A stretch of DNA of 64,000 nucleotides, taken from Acanthacorydalis orientalis. Its lineage: Eukaryota > Arthropoda > Insecta > Megaloptera > Corydalidae. The notes under the pieces were generated by a model. The model made no database searches. It had not been told where the DNA came from and saw only the letters and a list, made by a program, of their open reading frames with translations. Positions 1-11,800 of this stretch are shown piece after piece (position 1 is the first letter of the stretch; every line of letters starts with the position of its first letter). A program made the translations under genes and the position numbers. Where the stretch lies: contig CM068322.1 of the NCBI GenBank assembly GCA_034766995.1, forward strand, positions 34,150,439 through 34,214,438, in the 5' to 3' direction.

Positions 1-200
1 AATTACTGATTATCTGCGAATGGGTGTCGAGATGGTATCTGCTGACAGGCAGTTAATTGGGGTTCGTCGATTTGATTCAAAAACTAAAGTGCTTCTACCT
101 GTTCACTGGTGTTTTAAGGGCCTCATACACTATCACTTTGGCCGACAATTCTGACTGATCGGTTAAATCTAAAGAGTTTTAACTGATCTGTTTTATGTTG
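1..200. repeat. Dispersed repeat end, inverted relative to 1703-1785
   Basis: Bases about 105-175 match the reverse complement of about 1705-1785: both carry CACTGG, then a GGGC(C/T)TC(C)ATACACT block, then TTCTGACTGATC(A/G)GTT. The two blocks face each other across 1.6 kb, so they may be ends of one larger element or two separate copies. No reading frame is recognised. The window starts inside this sequence. Confidence 0.45.
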
Positions 201-1041
201 ATTCAGTTATTGTGTATTTATCATTATGGACAGGACCGAATTATTGTGCTACGTAGCTCTAGCCATTGCTCTTAAAGTAAAAAGGTAAAGAAGGAAAGAA
301 CAATATGGATGATGGAATGGTTGAGGAAAAAAGCACATTTTCACATACTAATTTATTGAATGGACTCAAATTTCATTAGCTTAATTATCTGAGAATAAAT
401 GAAGAGACATACCTCAAGTTGTCAATAGTATATCCACTAATTAAAAATCAAGACACAGTTTTAAAGCATGCCATAATTCCACATAAGCGGCTCACAAGTG
501 CCTTAAGGTTGTTAGTAGCAGGCAGAAGTTATGAAGACCTTAAGTTTTACACTATAATTTCACCTCAAGCTATGACGAAAATTAACTTCTGTATAGTTAT
601 TTTTCTACTATAAAGGATGTGGCAGACAGTATCGAATTACTAAAATTAATTTAACATTATTTCGAATTGTGTCATTTATGACAAAATATTAATTTTTAAA
701 AACGTATGTTCCCCTAAGTTAAAATACACTTGCTAAGCCGTTAAAAAAATATTTTTCTCTTTTAATTATTCACTTGTAAGAAAGTTATTTAATAAAAAGA
801 TTGATGACTTTTCGGTAGAAGGTTTAAAATTAATTCGTTCATTAAGTGGTTCAAGTTTAATTTTTAATTTAAGTTTAATTTAATTTTTAGCTAATTAATA
901 TTAATATAATATACTAAGCTTATTTCAAGAAGAGACAAACAAAAATTGAACGATTTAACTAAAATTGCAACACACACACTCAAATTTTATTTCTGTTTTG
1001 TTGGTCGGACAGATAAATCTATGGCATTTCTTTCAGTTCTT
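201..1041. other. AT-rich stretch without a gene
   Basis: This is AT-rich low-complexity sequence with runs such as TTTAATTTAAG near 860-890. The 64-codon open frame at 419-613 resembles no family I know. Nothing here can be supported as functional. Confidence 0.6.
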
Positions 1042-1739
1042 CAGTCGGACTGATCAGTTCGAAATGGAACGATACACATACCACATGGTTCTAGAACAAT
1101 TACCCCCTGGACGAAACTCCCCGGGTATTAACCCATCTGGACATTAAAAAACATTAACCCCTCCGTGTAAAAAAATCGGCCATGAACCACCGGTGTAAAA
1201 AAAACAGATATTAACTCCCCGTATAAAACTAAAAACTCTTTAACCCATTAAGCGCAACTGTTGCGAATACGCTACATCATTTTTGGCAAACAATTTTCTC
1301 TGCTGAAAATATTTTTTTTCAAAACTCTTTTATATAACAGTAAACATTGATTCAATAACAATAGCACTACATTATTAATTTTTTCGATTTTTGCGAAAGT
1401 GAGAAAAAAGCGGAATAGATGTATGTATATACATTACAGAACCGATAGGTGCTTTGCGCAAGCACCGAAAAAAAATATCCAACAGCCGACGCAACTCGAC
1501 ATACACACCGCCTTTTCATTTTTGTATCCATTGTTTATTGTGTCAAGAAAATTTCATTTGAGGAATTTTTATTTCTATACGGGGGATTAATGTTCGGGTT
1601 TTTTGGAAGGTTAATGTCAGGGATTTTTTTTATATGGGGGTTAATCTTCGAGGGGTTTGTCGGAGGGGTAATTGTCCTGTTACGATACCACACACCTTCA
1701 ATTTATCGTACCGATCATAACTGATCAGTCAGAACTGAC
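1042..1739. mobile_element. Non-autonomous DNA transposon with ~180-200 bp terminal inverted repeats
   Basis: The left arm (about 1042-1238) and the reverse complement of the right arm (about 1559-1739) share, from outside in, CAGT..GACTGATCAGTT, ACGATA, GAACAATTACCCC or GGACAATTACCCC, then several spaced ATTAACCCC-type subrepeats. The 320 bp centre has no transposase. Long arms with internal subrepeats suggest a foldback-like or long-TIR MITE. The superfamily cannot be assigned because no clean target-site duplication is visible. Short open frames across the right half are incidental. Confidence 0.7.
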
Positions 1740-1780
1740 GGTTGAACAGTGTATGGAGCCCTTTATTATGTTTTCCAGTG

Positions 1781-1929
1781 ACTTGACCAAGATATATATA
1801 TATATATATAATGATTTAAATGTTAAGGTTAGGACTTCAAAATCGTAAATCGATGAGAAAATATTTTAATTTAAAACAGAGTTCTGATTGATTCAATGTA
1901 AAAGCACCGAATTACTTTCCAGACCTACT
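1781..1929 (-). mobile_element. mariner (TTAGGTGTA family) 5' end fragment
   Basis: Read on the minus strand this is the first ~145 bp of the mariner family also seen at 29518, 45597, 57594 and 63490: the terminal repeat, an ATTTTCTCGTCG-like block, AACCTTAACATTTAAA, then the ATATAT seed next to CTTGGTCAAG. The seed has grown here into a 19-base TA run (1792-1810). The coding part is absent. Confidence 0.75.
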
Positions 1930-3595
1930 AAATTTATTTTTAAAAAAATATTAATTACTTAAATATAGCAAACATTTCAGAAAAATCCGAGTGCTTAAAC
2001 ATTTCTATGTAACTGGATAACGTACGCATGAATTTATATTTTTTTAAGGAACAAAAAAAAATGACAATACAAATTCTACCTAAAAAGATATTTCACCGTT
2101 TAGGGACTCTTAAACGACCGTCGCTTTCACTTACTCCACTCTATTTTTAAACAACTTATGGCCGCGATAATAATAATAATAATGAAAAGCCCGAATGTTA
2201 CGAATGTACTCTTGTGAAACAAGGACCCGTCCCGTTTCGGTGCCAGTAACGGATCGTTATAACGACAACGGAAGGACATACTCCGCGCCGACTGCTTATA
2301 TAAAATCGATATAGCGAGATTTTACTTTAGATACGTTGTCTCTATTTTCGGAACACCTGTCGTACGGATTGTAAACTATTCATTTCGTATCTCACGTTTA
2401 ATCTTATTGTGGACTTGTGCTTTCGTTCAGCTGTGATTTAGCTACCTATTCACGGTACATCGTACCCGTTCCTCCATAATACGTACACAAGTTACGACGG
2501 TTTCAATAGAGTAAATACTGTATGCAGCCTACGGAAATTATTTTTAATGCCGTGCAGAAGTGAAAAAAAATACTCGGCTAGTATTCCTTCACGTTCAAGG
2601 AAGTACAGTGAACGAACATATTCCTGAATTACTTTTTTTAACGTTCCGTTCGATCGGCGACGATTAAAAAAATGTAAACGTAGATCTCAATGAAGTATTC
2701 TTTGCTCGTGCTAAAATACTTATCAATATTTCAATATAAGTCGAGCGTATCTGAACGGAAATATAAATTTAATCCATAAAAAATATATAAAGTTTATTTA
2801 ATATGAGTTTGTTGAAGTATTGAATCGAACATGCAGGCGTTATTTGTTTACACGCTTACAGAATAAGTTGGAAATTCAATCACTGGTGATAAATTACGTT
2901 TCATGTAGAATTATATTCATATTGAAATATAAACGGAATGTTTCATATTTGAAAATAAATCGAATGAAAATGTACGTTTATTCGGATTAATTTCTGTTGT
3001 TGAGCTGTTTATCGAAAATCTAACAAACTGATATCAAAAAGATTAAGTTTATATATTAATTCGACTCTTTAATTTCGACGAAGCTCAAATAGTTCACTAC
3101 TAGGGAAGAATTTCGAAAACGATGATCCTACTTCCTAATTTTTAATATAAATTAATTAAAACTAATATAGAGACTGACACTCTTGCTAAATCCATTTTCA
3201 CTCTCTCACAAACGACGCCAAATAATCTTTAATAATTGACTGTTGATCGATTTGATTGTTGATTACACACATTTACTAAAGCATAAAAATCGAAAATTTT
3301 CTAGTTTGTAGAGAAGACCCATTTGTGAAAAAAAAATTTAGTCGCAGTGTTAAAATTATGTTTATAAAATATTAATTCCATTTTTCAACATAATTTTCAT
3401 GTTTTAAGATATTTGTTACATCATAAGATCGAAGAATAAAATACCTATTAGTATATTTTTTTCTATAAGTGAATTCCTCGCTTGTCCTTACATTTTTCAT
3501 ATTTTAAGTTTCACTTATGTCACTAAAATAAATATAGCACTTAAAGTATTAAGTTGTTCATACATTTGAGTCATCGATCTCTATACAGGGTTTTC
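1930..3595. other. No gene seen; one CpG-richer island
   Basis: Most of the stretch is AT-rich with A/T homopolymers. Bases about 2210-2480 are richer in CpG and contain TATATAAAA (2297-2305). No downstream reading frame longer than a few codons follows, so no promoter is claimed. The part from 2700 to 3595 shows nothing recognisable. Confidence 0.5.
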
Positions 3596-3599
3596 AAAT

Positions 3600-4330
3600 A
3601 ATATTTTGATAAATATTTGAGATGAAATTTCAAATTTCTTTATTGCAAATAATAGTTGAGGATGTGCCACTTACAAATAAAAATAATATCATTTTTTTGT
3701 TATAATTTTCAATAATATCCGTACTCAAATGGGCTTCTATCCCACCAATTACTCTTCAGATAGATGAAATCAGAAGAGTGAAACGAAGAATTTACTGTGA
3801 AATTTCAAGTTTCTTTATTATGAATAATAGTTGAGGATTTACCATTTACAAATGAAAAATAAAATAGTGTAAGTGACCCCCGAGAGTGCTTTCTTACAAG
3901 CAACCATTCTTTTTTTTAAAATTTCAGCAACATCCCTGCACTACTGGGGCTCTATCTTCCCAATTACTCTTTGGATTTCAACTTTTAGATAGGAAATTGT
4001 TTTAAGATTATTAGAGGTCACTTGCCTTTTAACGTGACACTAGGGAAAGTAATCCAACGGTGTTAAATCTCAGGATCTTGATAGTCAATTACTGTCTTTT
4101 TTCCTGGAAATAACGCGACCAGAAAATATCGTCCTCGAATCAATTGTTTCGCCAGTTATGTGGCTTGTTGCACCGTCCTGCTAGAACCACATATCCTTCA
4201 GATCAATATCATCCAATTATGTCAATAAAAATATGTTGAATTTATGGAAAACAGTTATTCCAAGCCTGGACATACTGATTAAATTTCAAAAATAAATTCT
4301 TTTTATCCCACAGACCGCAAGAAAGTACCA
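3600..4330 (-). pseudogene. Decayed DUF4817-type transposase element, 3' end duplicated in tandem
   Basis: On the minus strand, about 4200-3880 translates in broken pieces to the catalytic half of the HTH/DUF4817-type transposase common in insect genomes. The block MWF(Q)QDGAT is recognisable at about 4155-4195, with the FQQDGAT aspartate (second catalytic residue) region preserved. About 4020-4060 corresponds to the DLTPLDYF block, and 3940-3990 to IQRVIGEIEPQ. Stop codons and frameshifts interrupt it. The 3' tail occurs twice in direct order (about 3785-3965 and 3600-3775), each with ATTACTCTT, a TCTATC block and AATAATAGTTGAGGAT. The N-terminal HTH part is missing. It belongs to the same family as the plus-strand element at 26187-27089. 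Confidence 0.75.
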
Positions 4331-4736
4331 TGATCTAAATTATCAATATAAAATTCAAATTTAAAATAAGAAGGAGCTCCGTTAATAATAAAAATGAAAC
4401 AGGAATTTTAAAATATTCAAACGATGTTCGAATTTAAGAAAAATATATTAAAGTACACGTTTATCATACACATACTTAGAAACAACTCGCCCAGTTTCTC
4501 ATTATGGAAATAACATAATTAATTAATGCAATTTCCTTTTTTATTAAAAAGATAAACGCTGAAATACTCCAACGAAATTAAATGTATATTTTTATGATAA
4601 AACCTAAGCAAAAAACCTTTTATCAACTATGTTTTATGTTTATTATTTGCTTTGTCATACTTGAAAAAACAACACGGTTATTAAATTGCTATATTCGTCT
4701 ACTTGAGTGAATTAATATATATATATATATATACAC

Positions 4737-4782
<46 letters not shown>

Positions 4783-6225
4783 GTAAATGCATAATTAAAC
4801 ACTGTTTGTGTACTTAATTGAAAATGTTAATATTACGTTCGCATTTTGCTAATGAGTAAACTCAACTGTAAATCCTAAACAAAATCAGTGTGCAGTCGAC
4901 GTCGGTCGTCCTCTTGTTTCATTATCAAAATGGACGCTTTATTCGTCTTCATTAAGATCGACGCTCGTGTATACAACGTCGGCTGTTGAGATTTTTCAAC
5001 GGGATGGCGTCACTAGTTCTCGCGATTAATAATATAGTTGTGTAATTGTGTGCCGTTATACTTTCAGTTGCTTCTTTTTAATTGAACAATACCTCGACAA
5101 TAAGATTTAGAATGATCGATAGTGGACATATAAAAATTTTTTTTGATACTGAAATCACTTTTACAGATCATTTTTTTTTTGTCCATCCACATTAAACATA
5201 TGTCACATTCAATGATTGATGTTTATATGGATTCCTGAGCTATAAAGTGTATGAAAATCTGATTTTTCCTCGATTTGACGTTTTTTTTATGACTTGTGGG
5301 GTGAGCGAAACATTTTTTTAATGAAAAATCACAACATAATTAGTCAAAAGAGTATACATTTATATTATTATCAACAGTTATGGGAATCGTGACTGTTAAA
5401 TTCGAATAAAATCTAGTACTGACATATTTTGTTCGTTCCAGTTTTTTTCTTAGTGACTGATCTACACACATTCGTGTTTGCTTGCACTGCTTAAACTTTT
5501 ACCAAGGACACGTCTGATGGATTAATGATCAAAAATCGATATTGAAAAAGTTACATTTAATTAATTGAAATCAAATTCTTCCAAGACAGCAACAACCAAT
5601 CACATGTTTAAAAAGAACAGTGGATTATTTCAAAAAAACATTGGAATAAAGAGGCTTAATATATCAGTAATATTCACAGGACTCTGCTTCATACAACTAT
5701 AGTGTCTCAATCCCATTAATATTATTCAGGTAAAAAAAAATCCATAGTGGCCATATATATCTGTTGAAAGCTCAGATAGTGTTTTTTTATTAGCAAAAAA
5801 ATTATGAGTGGGTTATGAGAGTATCAGATTTTTCAGTACTTAAACACTCTGAAAACGATAACATGGAAATTCATACAAAGAAAATCTAAATAATCAATAA
5901 TTAATTATTTAATTTTTTTAAATAATAAAACAGTTTATGTGAATCGTAGGAAACTGAAAAAGTTTTTTGAACCCTGAATTTTCCTTTATTAAAAAAAATA
6001 TTTTTCTAAGATTCTGTTTATTTTCAATTCAAAAGACATTATATTCCAGTATTATTAAAATATAATTTATTTTAAAAATTAATTTTTTATAGTAGAAACA
6101 ACAATATGTAAATTTCTTCTCATGGAAGCAAAAAGAAAACATTTTTAATTACTGAACATTTCAAATAAACAACATGTTAATATTTTATGTTAATTATACA
6201 CTAAAGTGTTTTATTTTCTACACTA

Positions 6226-6228
<3 letters not shown>
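4331..6228. other. AT-rich stretch, no gene; (TA)n at 4715-4780
   Basis: It contains a (TA)n array with an ACACATATACATAT interruption at 4715-4780. Bases 4880-5050 are slightly CpG-richer. Fragments near 5280-5310 and 5820-5860 resemble pieces of the dispersed foldback-type repeat (GACTTGTGGGGTGAG; GATTTTTCAGTACTTAAACA). No reading frame is supported. Confidence 0.5.
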
Positions 6229-6278
<50 letters not shown>

Positions 6279-6298
6279 ATGTGTGTGGGTGTGTGTGT
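6229..6298. repeat. (AT)n-(GT)n compound microsatellite
   Basis: About 20 AT units run directly into GT units with ATGT and GGGT interruptions. Confidence 0.95.
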
Positions 6299-6339
6299 AT
6301 TTAAAGTTCCGTAACTACTTGCATGATAAAAGTCAAAAA

Positions 6340-6605
6340 ATTAAACACGCATCAACATAAACGTCAGCGAGCGTCAAATGTAACGCGCGCCCCAGAACCG
6401 TACAGTCAAAATATCAAATGTCAAAACTTTCGAGTTCGAGAAGACGCACAAGACGTCGTCGTGTACGCAGCGCGTCGGGGCGACCGTGGGGTGTCGGCGA
6501 AGGGTGGAAGAGGGCGCGCGCGGCGAGCACAAAGCGTACAGAAATCGTTCAGCCTATTCGACGTTATAAATAAATGTCGCGATAAATCTAAACGCTCCAG
6601 CTAAT
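6340..6605. other. CpG-rich island, possible regulatory element or exon
   Basis: This is the most GC- and CpG-rich block of the first 10 kb (for example GGGCGCGCGCGGCGAG near 6512). An open frame runs through it (6323-6604, plus, 93 codons), rich in Arg and Ser and with no recognisable domain. High CpG alone produces such Arg-rich frames, so coding status is doubtful. It is unique within the window. Confidence 0.35.
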
Positions 6606-7429
6606 TTCTAGACTTTATCGTTTAATTGCACATTGTCTAAAATGCAAATTGTATTCATTCGGTTTCCGAACGTGGTCCGATTTATTCGCGGGGTTGTTTG
6701 TATCGACGGTTCTGTCCGGAATGTAAATTTAATTCGAACTGAATGAAGAATTACAAGCATTCATATCTGTATTATGGTAGAAAAGTTCCAGAATTAATTC
6801 AGTACTGAGTACCAAAGTGAAAGAATAAAATGAATCTAGGCAAGAATAGCTTTCTAATTATAATTAGAAGTTAAATTGTATCAAGATCTTCCCTGTTGGA
6901 TTTGACTATACAGTCTGGACTTCCTACATAATTCTTGATATCGTATCCACGTCTCAATTATCATGACTTTGGATATCGGCTACCAAGAAACAACAGACTG
7001 ATTCTTCCTGAGAGTTGGTACTTGAATGGATCAACAAATCGACTAAGACGAATAAAAATCTACTCTCTTTTTTCTTCAGAATATTTTTTTTCTAAAAATC
7101 TAGCTTTTCAATCTAATTTTCTATATTTAGAGTGTTATGATTTGTGAAGTGAAAGAGAATTCATCTGCGAAAATAAATTTAGCCACAGTGTCAGAAACGT
7201 GTTTTGATGAAACGATCAAAATCTTTTAATTTTGAGAACCCTATTATCATTGCTAAGAAAATATAGTATTTCAAACATAATCTATAAAACAACGTTATTA
7301 ATCAGCTTGAATTAATCCAGGAAAGTCTAAACTAGCAAAAGATCTTATTAAAATCACTCATTCTTCTTAACTTTTCAAACTTTTCTAACTTTTCAAACTT
7401 CTTAACTTTTTAAAGAATCAATGCACAGT
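6606..7429. other. No gene seen
   Basis: AT-rich sequence. A short run of CTTTTCAAACTT-like direct repeats lies at about 7367-7412. The 70-codon open frame at 6935-7147 resembles no family I know. Confidence 0.5.
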
Positions 7430-7920
7430 TCTTAGTTCATATCTGACCATCTTGCCAATAAATGTACCAAAGAAACAAGTTTTTGATAATTAAATCCCAG
7501 ATCTGGTGTAATTCGATTTCCACTTATTCACCGTTAATCAGTGATTCCAAATTAAAGCAAGTTTAGATAAGATTTTCACTATGATGAACAAGTTATGATT
7601 GATCCTATTTCAAATAAATCCGCCAAATACACAAGTTTTTATATTTAAATCGCAGATGTGGCACAATTCGACACAATTCCATTTATTCAACGTTAATCAG
7701 TGATTCCAAATAAAGACAAGTTTAGATAAGATTTTGACACTAGTGAACAAGTTACACCTGATTCTATTTCCAATAAATACACCAAATAAACAAGTTTTCG
7801 ATACTTAAATCCCAGATCTGATACAATTCGACTTCCACTTATTCAACATTAATCAGCGATTTTAAATAAAAGCAAGTTTAGATAAGATTTTTACTCTGAT
7901 AATCAAATTACATCCGTTGA
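7430..7920. repeat. Tandem repeat, ~157 bp unit, three copies
   Basis: AATAAAT followed by CC(A)AA(A/T)NACAAGTTTT starts at 7457, 7613 and 7772, giving periods of 156 and 159. Each unit then carries a (T/C)AAATC(C/G)CAGAT block, CCA(C)TTATTCA(A/C)C(G/A)TTAATCAG(T/C)GATT and CAAGTTTAGATAAGATTTT. Copies are roughly 80-85% alike by eye. No frame is shared by all units, so it reads as a non-coding satellite-like array. Confidence 0.9.
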
Positions 7921-8455
7921 AACTTGACTAGAAGAAATGTTCTATCAGAGACCTCGTCCAATAATTCAAGCTGGACAGATCATGTCTCTGTTCTCGGTAC
8001 TCATTCCGAATAGTGATCTGTTACATAACAGGAACCAACTAAAACGGTACTCCGGCAAGATCACAGAGATTAATAAAACTAATTACACGTTTTTATCTTA
8101 GTGTTCGCTTTTTTTATACCCAGTGAAATAATTCAATAACTCTTAATTTTATTTCGATTTTCATGCCTGAAAAAGTGTTCGAAATCCATTCGTTATTTTA
8201 AACGTATCTCGGTCTCTGTCTCTTTATGTACGTGTACGTAATTACATGAATGAATATAAAACAGAGACGAAACTGGATAACTGCGTACTTACTTTTTATT
8301 CGACGATAAATATTAAAAAGAAAATATGATAAATGATTACGCGAACTGTCATAAATATAACTTTTACTAGTTGACAAACATCAAAGCAAGAAAGGCATAA
8401 AATATATTTTATTCATTAATCAATTATGGCTGTAGTTAGATATATAACAAGTACC

Positions 8456-8508
<53 letters not shown>

Positions 8509-9598
8509 ATGTATGTGTACAATAAAGATAAACCGTGTACAGAGTCGAAAATAAAGTTCGAAATGAAATATTTATTAAGCAGGAGGGACGATAAAACAGA
8601 GCGATTGTTTTCAACTTTAGCGTTCATTTGAAAAGAATTAATGATACATTAAAGGAGACACAAAAAACTGTAGTCGTTTTTTATTTATTTATTTCTTGTT
8701 CGATAATTTTCGTTCGTGTTTATTGTGAATGATCCGCTTTCATGTTACTTTTTTTTACACTCACGGTGACGTGGGTGTGTTTACAGTTAAGTTATTTCAG
8801 AGCGAAGAAGCGACGTAGCCTATTGTCCAAATTACTTTTTAAGTGAATGCGTATGAGACATTCGGGGATAAAAAGGTCGCGGATTGAAAAGTTGATAGAT
8901 ATTTCCGGTATACTTTTCTCCCGAAGGTTCCTTTTTGTCTTCGATTTTTCTTAAAGTTTTTGTTTTGTGTTTGTTAATGCGTTTAAAGATATGAAGGTCG
9001 GCGAGGAAAGTTGTACCGAGTTTTTTTCCTATAGAAGTGTCATTTTGTAATTTACATAATCAAGAATAAAATCGATACGAAGTTAATGAGAGATATTAAG
9101 TATGGAATTTCATTTAAAAGAGAACCATTTACAAGTTTTATACAAGATTTTAAAAACGAGTTTCACTCTCACTTTATTACAAGCCACGCATTCTTTTAAT
9201 CATAACTGGTCAATATTTGATCCCTTAATTCAATTTACAACTGATTCCTTAATCACTCATTTTTTTATGAATCAAAAATATTCATTGATAATCATTGATA
9301 ATTTGTAATCATATGTGTATTTAGATCTCTGTGACTGAATTCAATCACAAATAAATCTTTCACTCTCCTTATAAACCATTAAAAAATTTCTACTCAAAAA
9401 TAGTCATTGAATATGGTAAATAGTTTTTGATTTTTTTAATGTATGTCTCGATATCGATTTCATCATCCTCGAAGTGCGGAGATATAGCAAAACCTGTTTT
9501 TTCTGTACATCTGAGATTTTTATTTATCTTAGGACGATGATACAATCGAAATACATATAAGTGGTAATTAAAAATGATTAGTAATTAGTTATTAAATA
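7921..9598. other. No gene seen; (AT)n-(GT)n at 8461-8518
   Basis: A compound (AT)16-(GT)n microsatellite sits at 8461-8518. The 8700-9010 part has a more balanced composition but no convincing frame. Open frames reading Tyr-Ile or His-Thr runs here come from the microsatellite. Confidence 0.55.
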
Positions 9599-9961
9599 TT
9601 GTTGATGTTTAACACGAAAATGCTCATACAACGGTGGCTGCTGGACTTCGAGTGTCCTCCTCATTCATCATATTCGCTAGACCTCGTACCATGTGATTAC
9701 CAGCTCTTTAGATCGGCCAAAGAGATAATGGGTGAAAAGTGTTTCATGTCGGATGAAGAAATAAACATTAAGTACATGAGTAGCTGCGCATGTGACCAAA
9801 AAACTTTTTTCTAAAGGAATCCATGCACTAGTTAAACACTGGAGGACTTGCATTGAACCCAATGGAGACTTGTGTTGAAAAATTGTACAACTGCATGCCA
9901 TCTTTTCACAATACATTATGAAAAGAGAATAATTAATGTTTCCATTTAACTCACACCCGTA
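9599..9961 (+). pseudogene. mariner transposase C-terminal fragment with 3' terminal repeat
   Basis: The frame beginning near 9602 gives MLIQRWLLDFE, then PPHSSYSLDLVPCDYQLFR, matching the last catalytic block of mariner transposases (consensus HPPYSPDLAPSDYHLF) with its third aspartate at DYQLF. It continues through DEEIN and an FF block and stops at 9812. A +1/-1 change lets the similarity continue as GIHALVKHWRTCIEPNGD and VEKLYNCM to a stop at about 9920. The last ~20 bp (to 9961) match in inverted sense the end of the related copy at 20083: TACGGGTGTGAGTTAAAT against TACAAGAGTGAGTCAAAT. The N-terminal two thirds are missing. Confidence 0.85.
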
Positions 9962-10397
9962 CAGAGCTTTTTCTTACCGTCCTAAAGGACACGCTTCCAT
10001 TTTTTCTAATTACAACCGTTCTTGTTTCAAACGGACGGAACGATGTGGATAATATAAATAATTCCATATGAAAACATGTTCGAATAAATGAGTAGTTTTT
10101 GTAAAAACGACGTCTATAAAGTTTTATAGAGGTTGTTTTATTGCAAAGTAATTCAATGGTAAATGTAATAATATTTTATTTGTCATTTATTCTTCTTTCG
10201 TTATCGTATCGAGTTAAACATATTTTACTTAAATCTAATTCGACTTGAAAACAAGTATCGATTTTGGTTTCACTTTATCGAAAGTTCAGTTCAAGTATGC
10301 AGAGTTTTATTTTTATACTGGTACATGAGAGAATATTTCAACGAACACTCCAAGTGGAAAGAGAGTAAAGCACACATTCACACACGTACACACACGT

Positions 10398-10452
<55 letters not shown>

Positions 10453-11530
10453 TAAGTAAGTATGTTTATCTGTCTGTATTTTTCCATCCTGTCTGTGTGT
10501 ACATTGAACGTCACTCGTAACACGGCTATTGTTTTCAAAAGCATTAATGTACAAGATGAAAAAATATGATCTTCACAATAGGATATTGTGAAAAGCGTCC
10601 GTAACATGAAAGGAAAAGCTGTGTTATTTTATTTTATATGTTGTATAAGTGAAACGTGAAATAAAACCCCATAGATGGTAATATACGTTCGAACGTGACG
10701 GGCGGAAATTTTCCTTTGCACTTATAATTAGTTTTTTTTTAATTAAATTGAGACTATAATGGAAATTGATTTTTCTAGACTAATTTTTGCTTATGCCCTT
10801 TGACAATTATAAATATATCATTTTTTTACTATATGATATGAAAATCTAGCCACGTTTGTTCGTTTTCAAAAATGAATTTTTCACTCAATCCATAAACCAT
10901 AATGGTTTTCTGATCGAAAATATTCAAGAACTGATTAATTATCAATACAAATTCAGTTTATATATCAGTTTTACTACGAATACATTCTTAATATTACAAA
11001 TAAATAATGAATTTTCCTAGATAATTAACTGATTGACTGAACAAAGAAACACCTTTAAGAATTGAATTATTCATTTATTTTAAAACTCATGAAACATTCA
11101 AATCAAAATTATTCATTAATTTATTTTTGATGTTTAATTATTGTCCATATAGATTTCGATCAGTATCACTTCATTCTCAGAGTGTTTATGTACAAAAAAA
11201 TATATATTTTTCTGTATTTTAACACTCTGAAGATCATTTAATCTCTTTCAAAAACATATAAACAACATTTAAAATGATCAATGATAACTTATTACACATT
11301 TTTAACAAGAGAATATATGTATTTTTTTACAAATTTCAGATTTTTCTATATCTTAACGATATGATAATTTTTGATTGTTGCTGATTCACATTCTAATACT
11401 GATCCGATTAACTTTAAAGAGTCAAAGAATTGAAGAATCTTCTTGACCTTGTTATCAAATACACATAACTAACAGTTAATTTCATAACAGTAACAGTAGT
11501 AGTAATTTATTTCATATCTGTATACCTGTT
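9962..11530. other. No gene seen; (CA)n/(TA)n microsatellite at 10376-10449
   Basis: A compound CACACGTACACACA-(TA)n array sits at 10376-10449. Around 10860-10960 and 11205-11240 there are short pieces of the dispersed foldback-type repeat (CCATAAACCATAA; TTTTTCTGTATTTTAACACT). Nothing else is recognised. Confidence 0.5.
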
Positions 11531-11679
11531 TATTTTAAAGTTGCGTTTCTTCTTCTCAAAGCCACTATTTGAATATTTTATGCAGTCGAAAATCAGAAAA
11601 TATCTGCTTGAAGATGAAACCGATTGTAGAAAATATTCAAATAGTGACCTCGTGAAAGAGAAACGCAACTTCAAAATAG
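11531..11679. repeat. Inverted repeat (foldback), ~52 bp arms, ~40 bp loop
   Basis: The left arm (11531-11584) reads AAAGTTGCGTTTCT...CCACTATTTGAATATTTT. The right arm (11625-11679) is its reverse complement with a few mismatches. Two opposed open frames over this locus (11507-11737 minus, 11541-11798 plus) are mirror readings of the arms and are not genes. Downstream, 11690-11790 carries the TTTATGG-TTTGTGG-GAATTCATTT-GAATTTAG tail of the dispersed foldback family. Confidence 0.85.
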
Positions 11680-11800
11680 TCCAAAATGATTTATGGTTTA
11701 AAATGTTTATGGTTTGTGGAGTGGAAAAAGAATTCATTTTCGAAACTGAATTTAGTCAATTTCAGAACCGTATTGTAGAAAAAGTATTTAGTTTCTAAAA
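11680..11800 (+). repeat. Dispersed foldback-type repeat, 3' part
   Basis: It carries the diagnostic tail of the family: GGTTTGTGGAGTGGAAAAAG, GAATTCATTTTC, GAATTTAGTCA and TCAGAACCGTATTGTAG. It adjoins the inverted repeat at 11531-11679. Confidence 0.65.

Noticed and set aside
2210..2480. TATATAAAA at 2297-2305 in a CpG-richer block, as a promoter
   Set aside because: No initiator, downstream element or following reading frame is convincing, and TA-rich strings are expected everywhere in this sequence.
6340..6605. Arg-rich 93-codon frame as a nucleic-acid-binding protein
   Set aside because: CpG-rich DNA gives Arg-rich frames by chance, and there is no domain or start context to support a gene.
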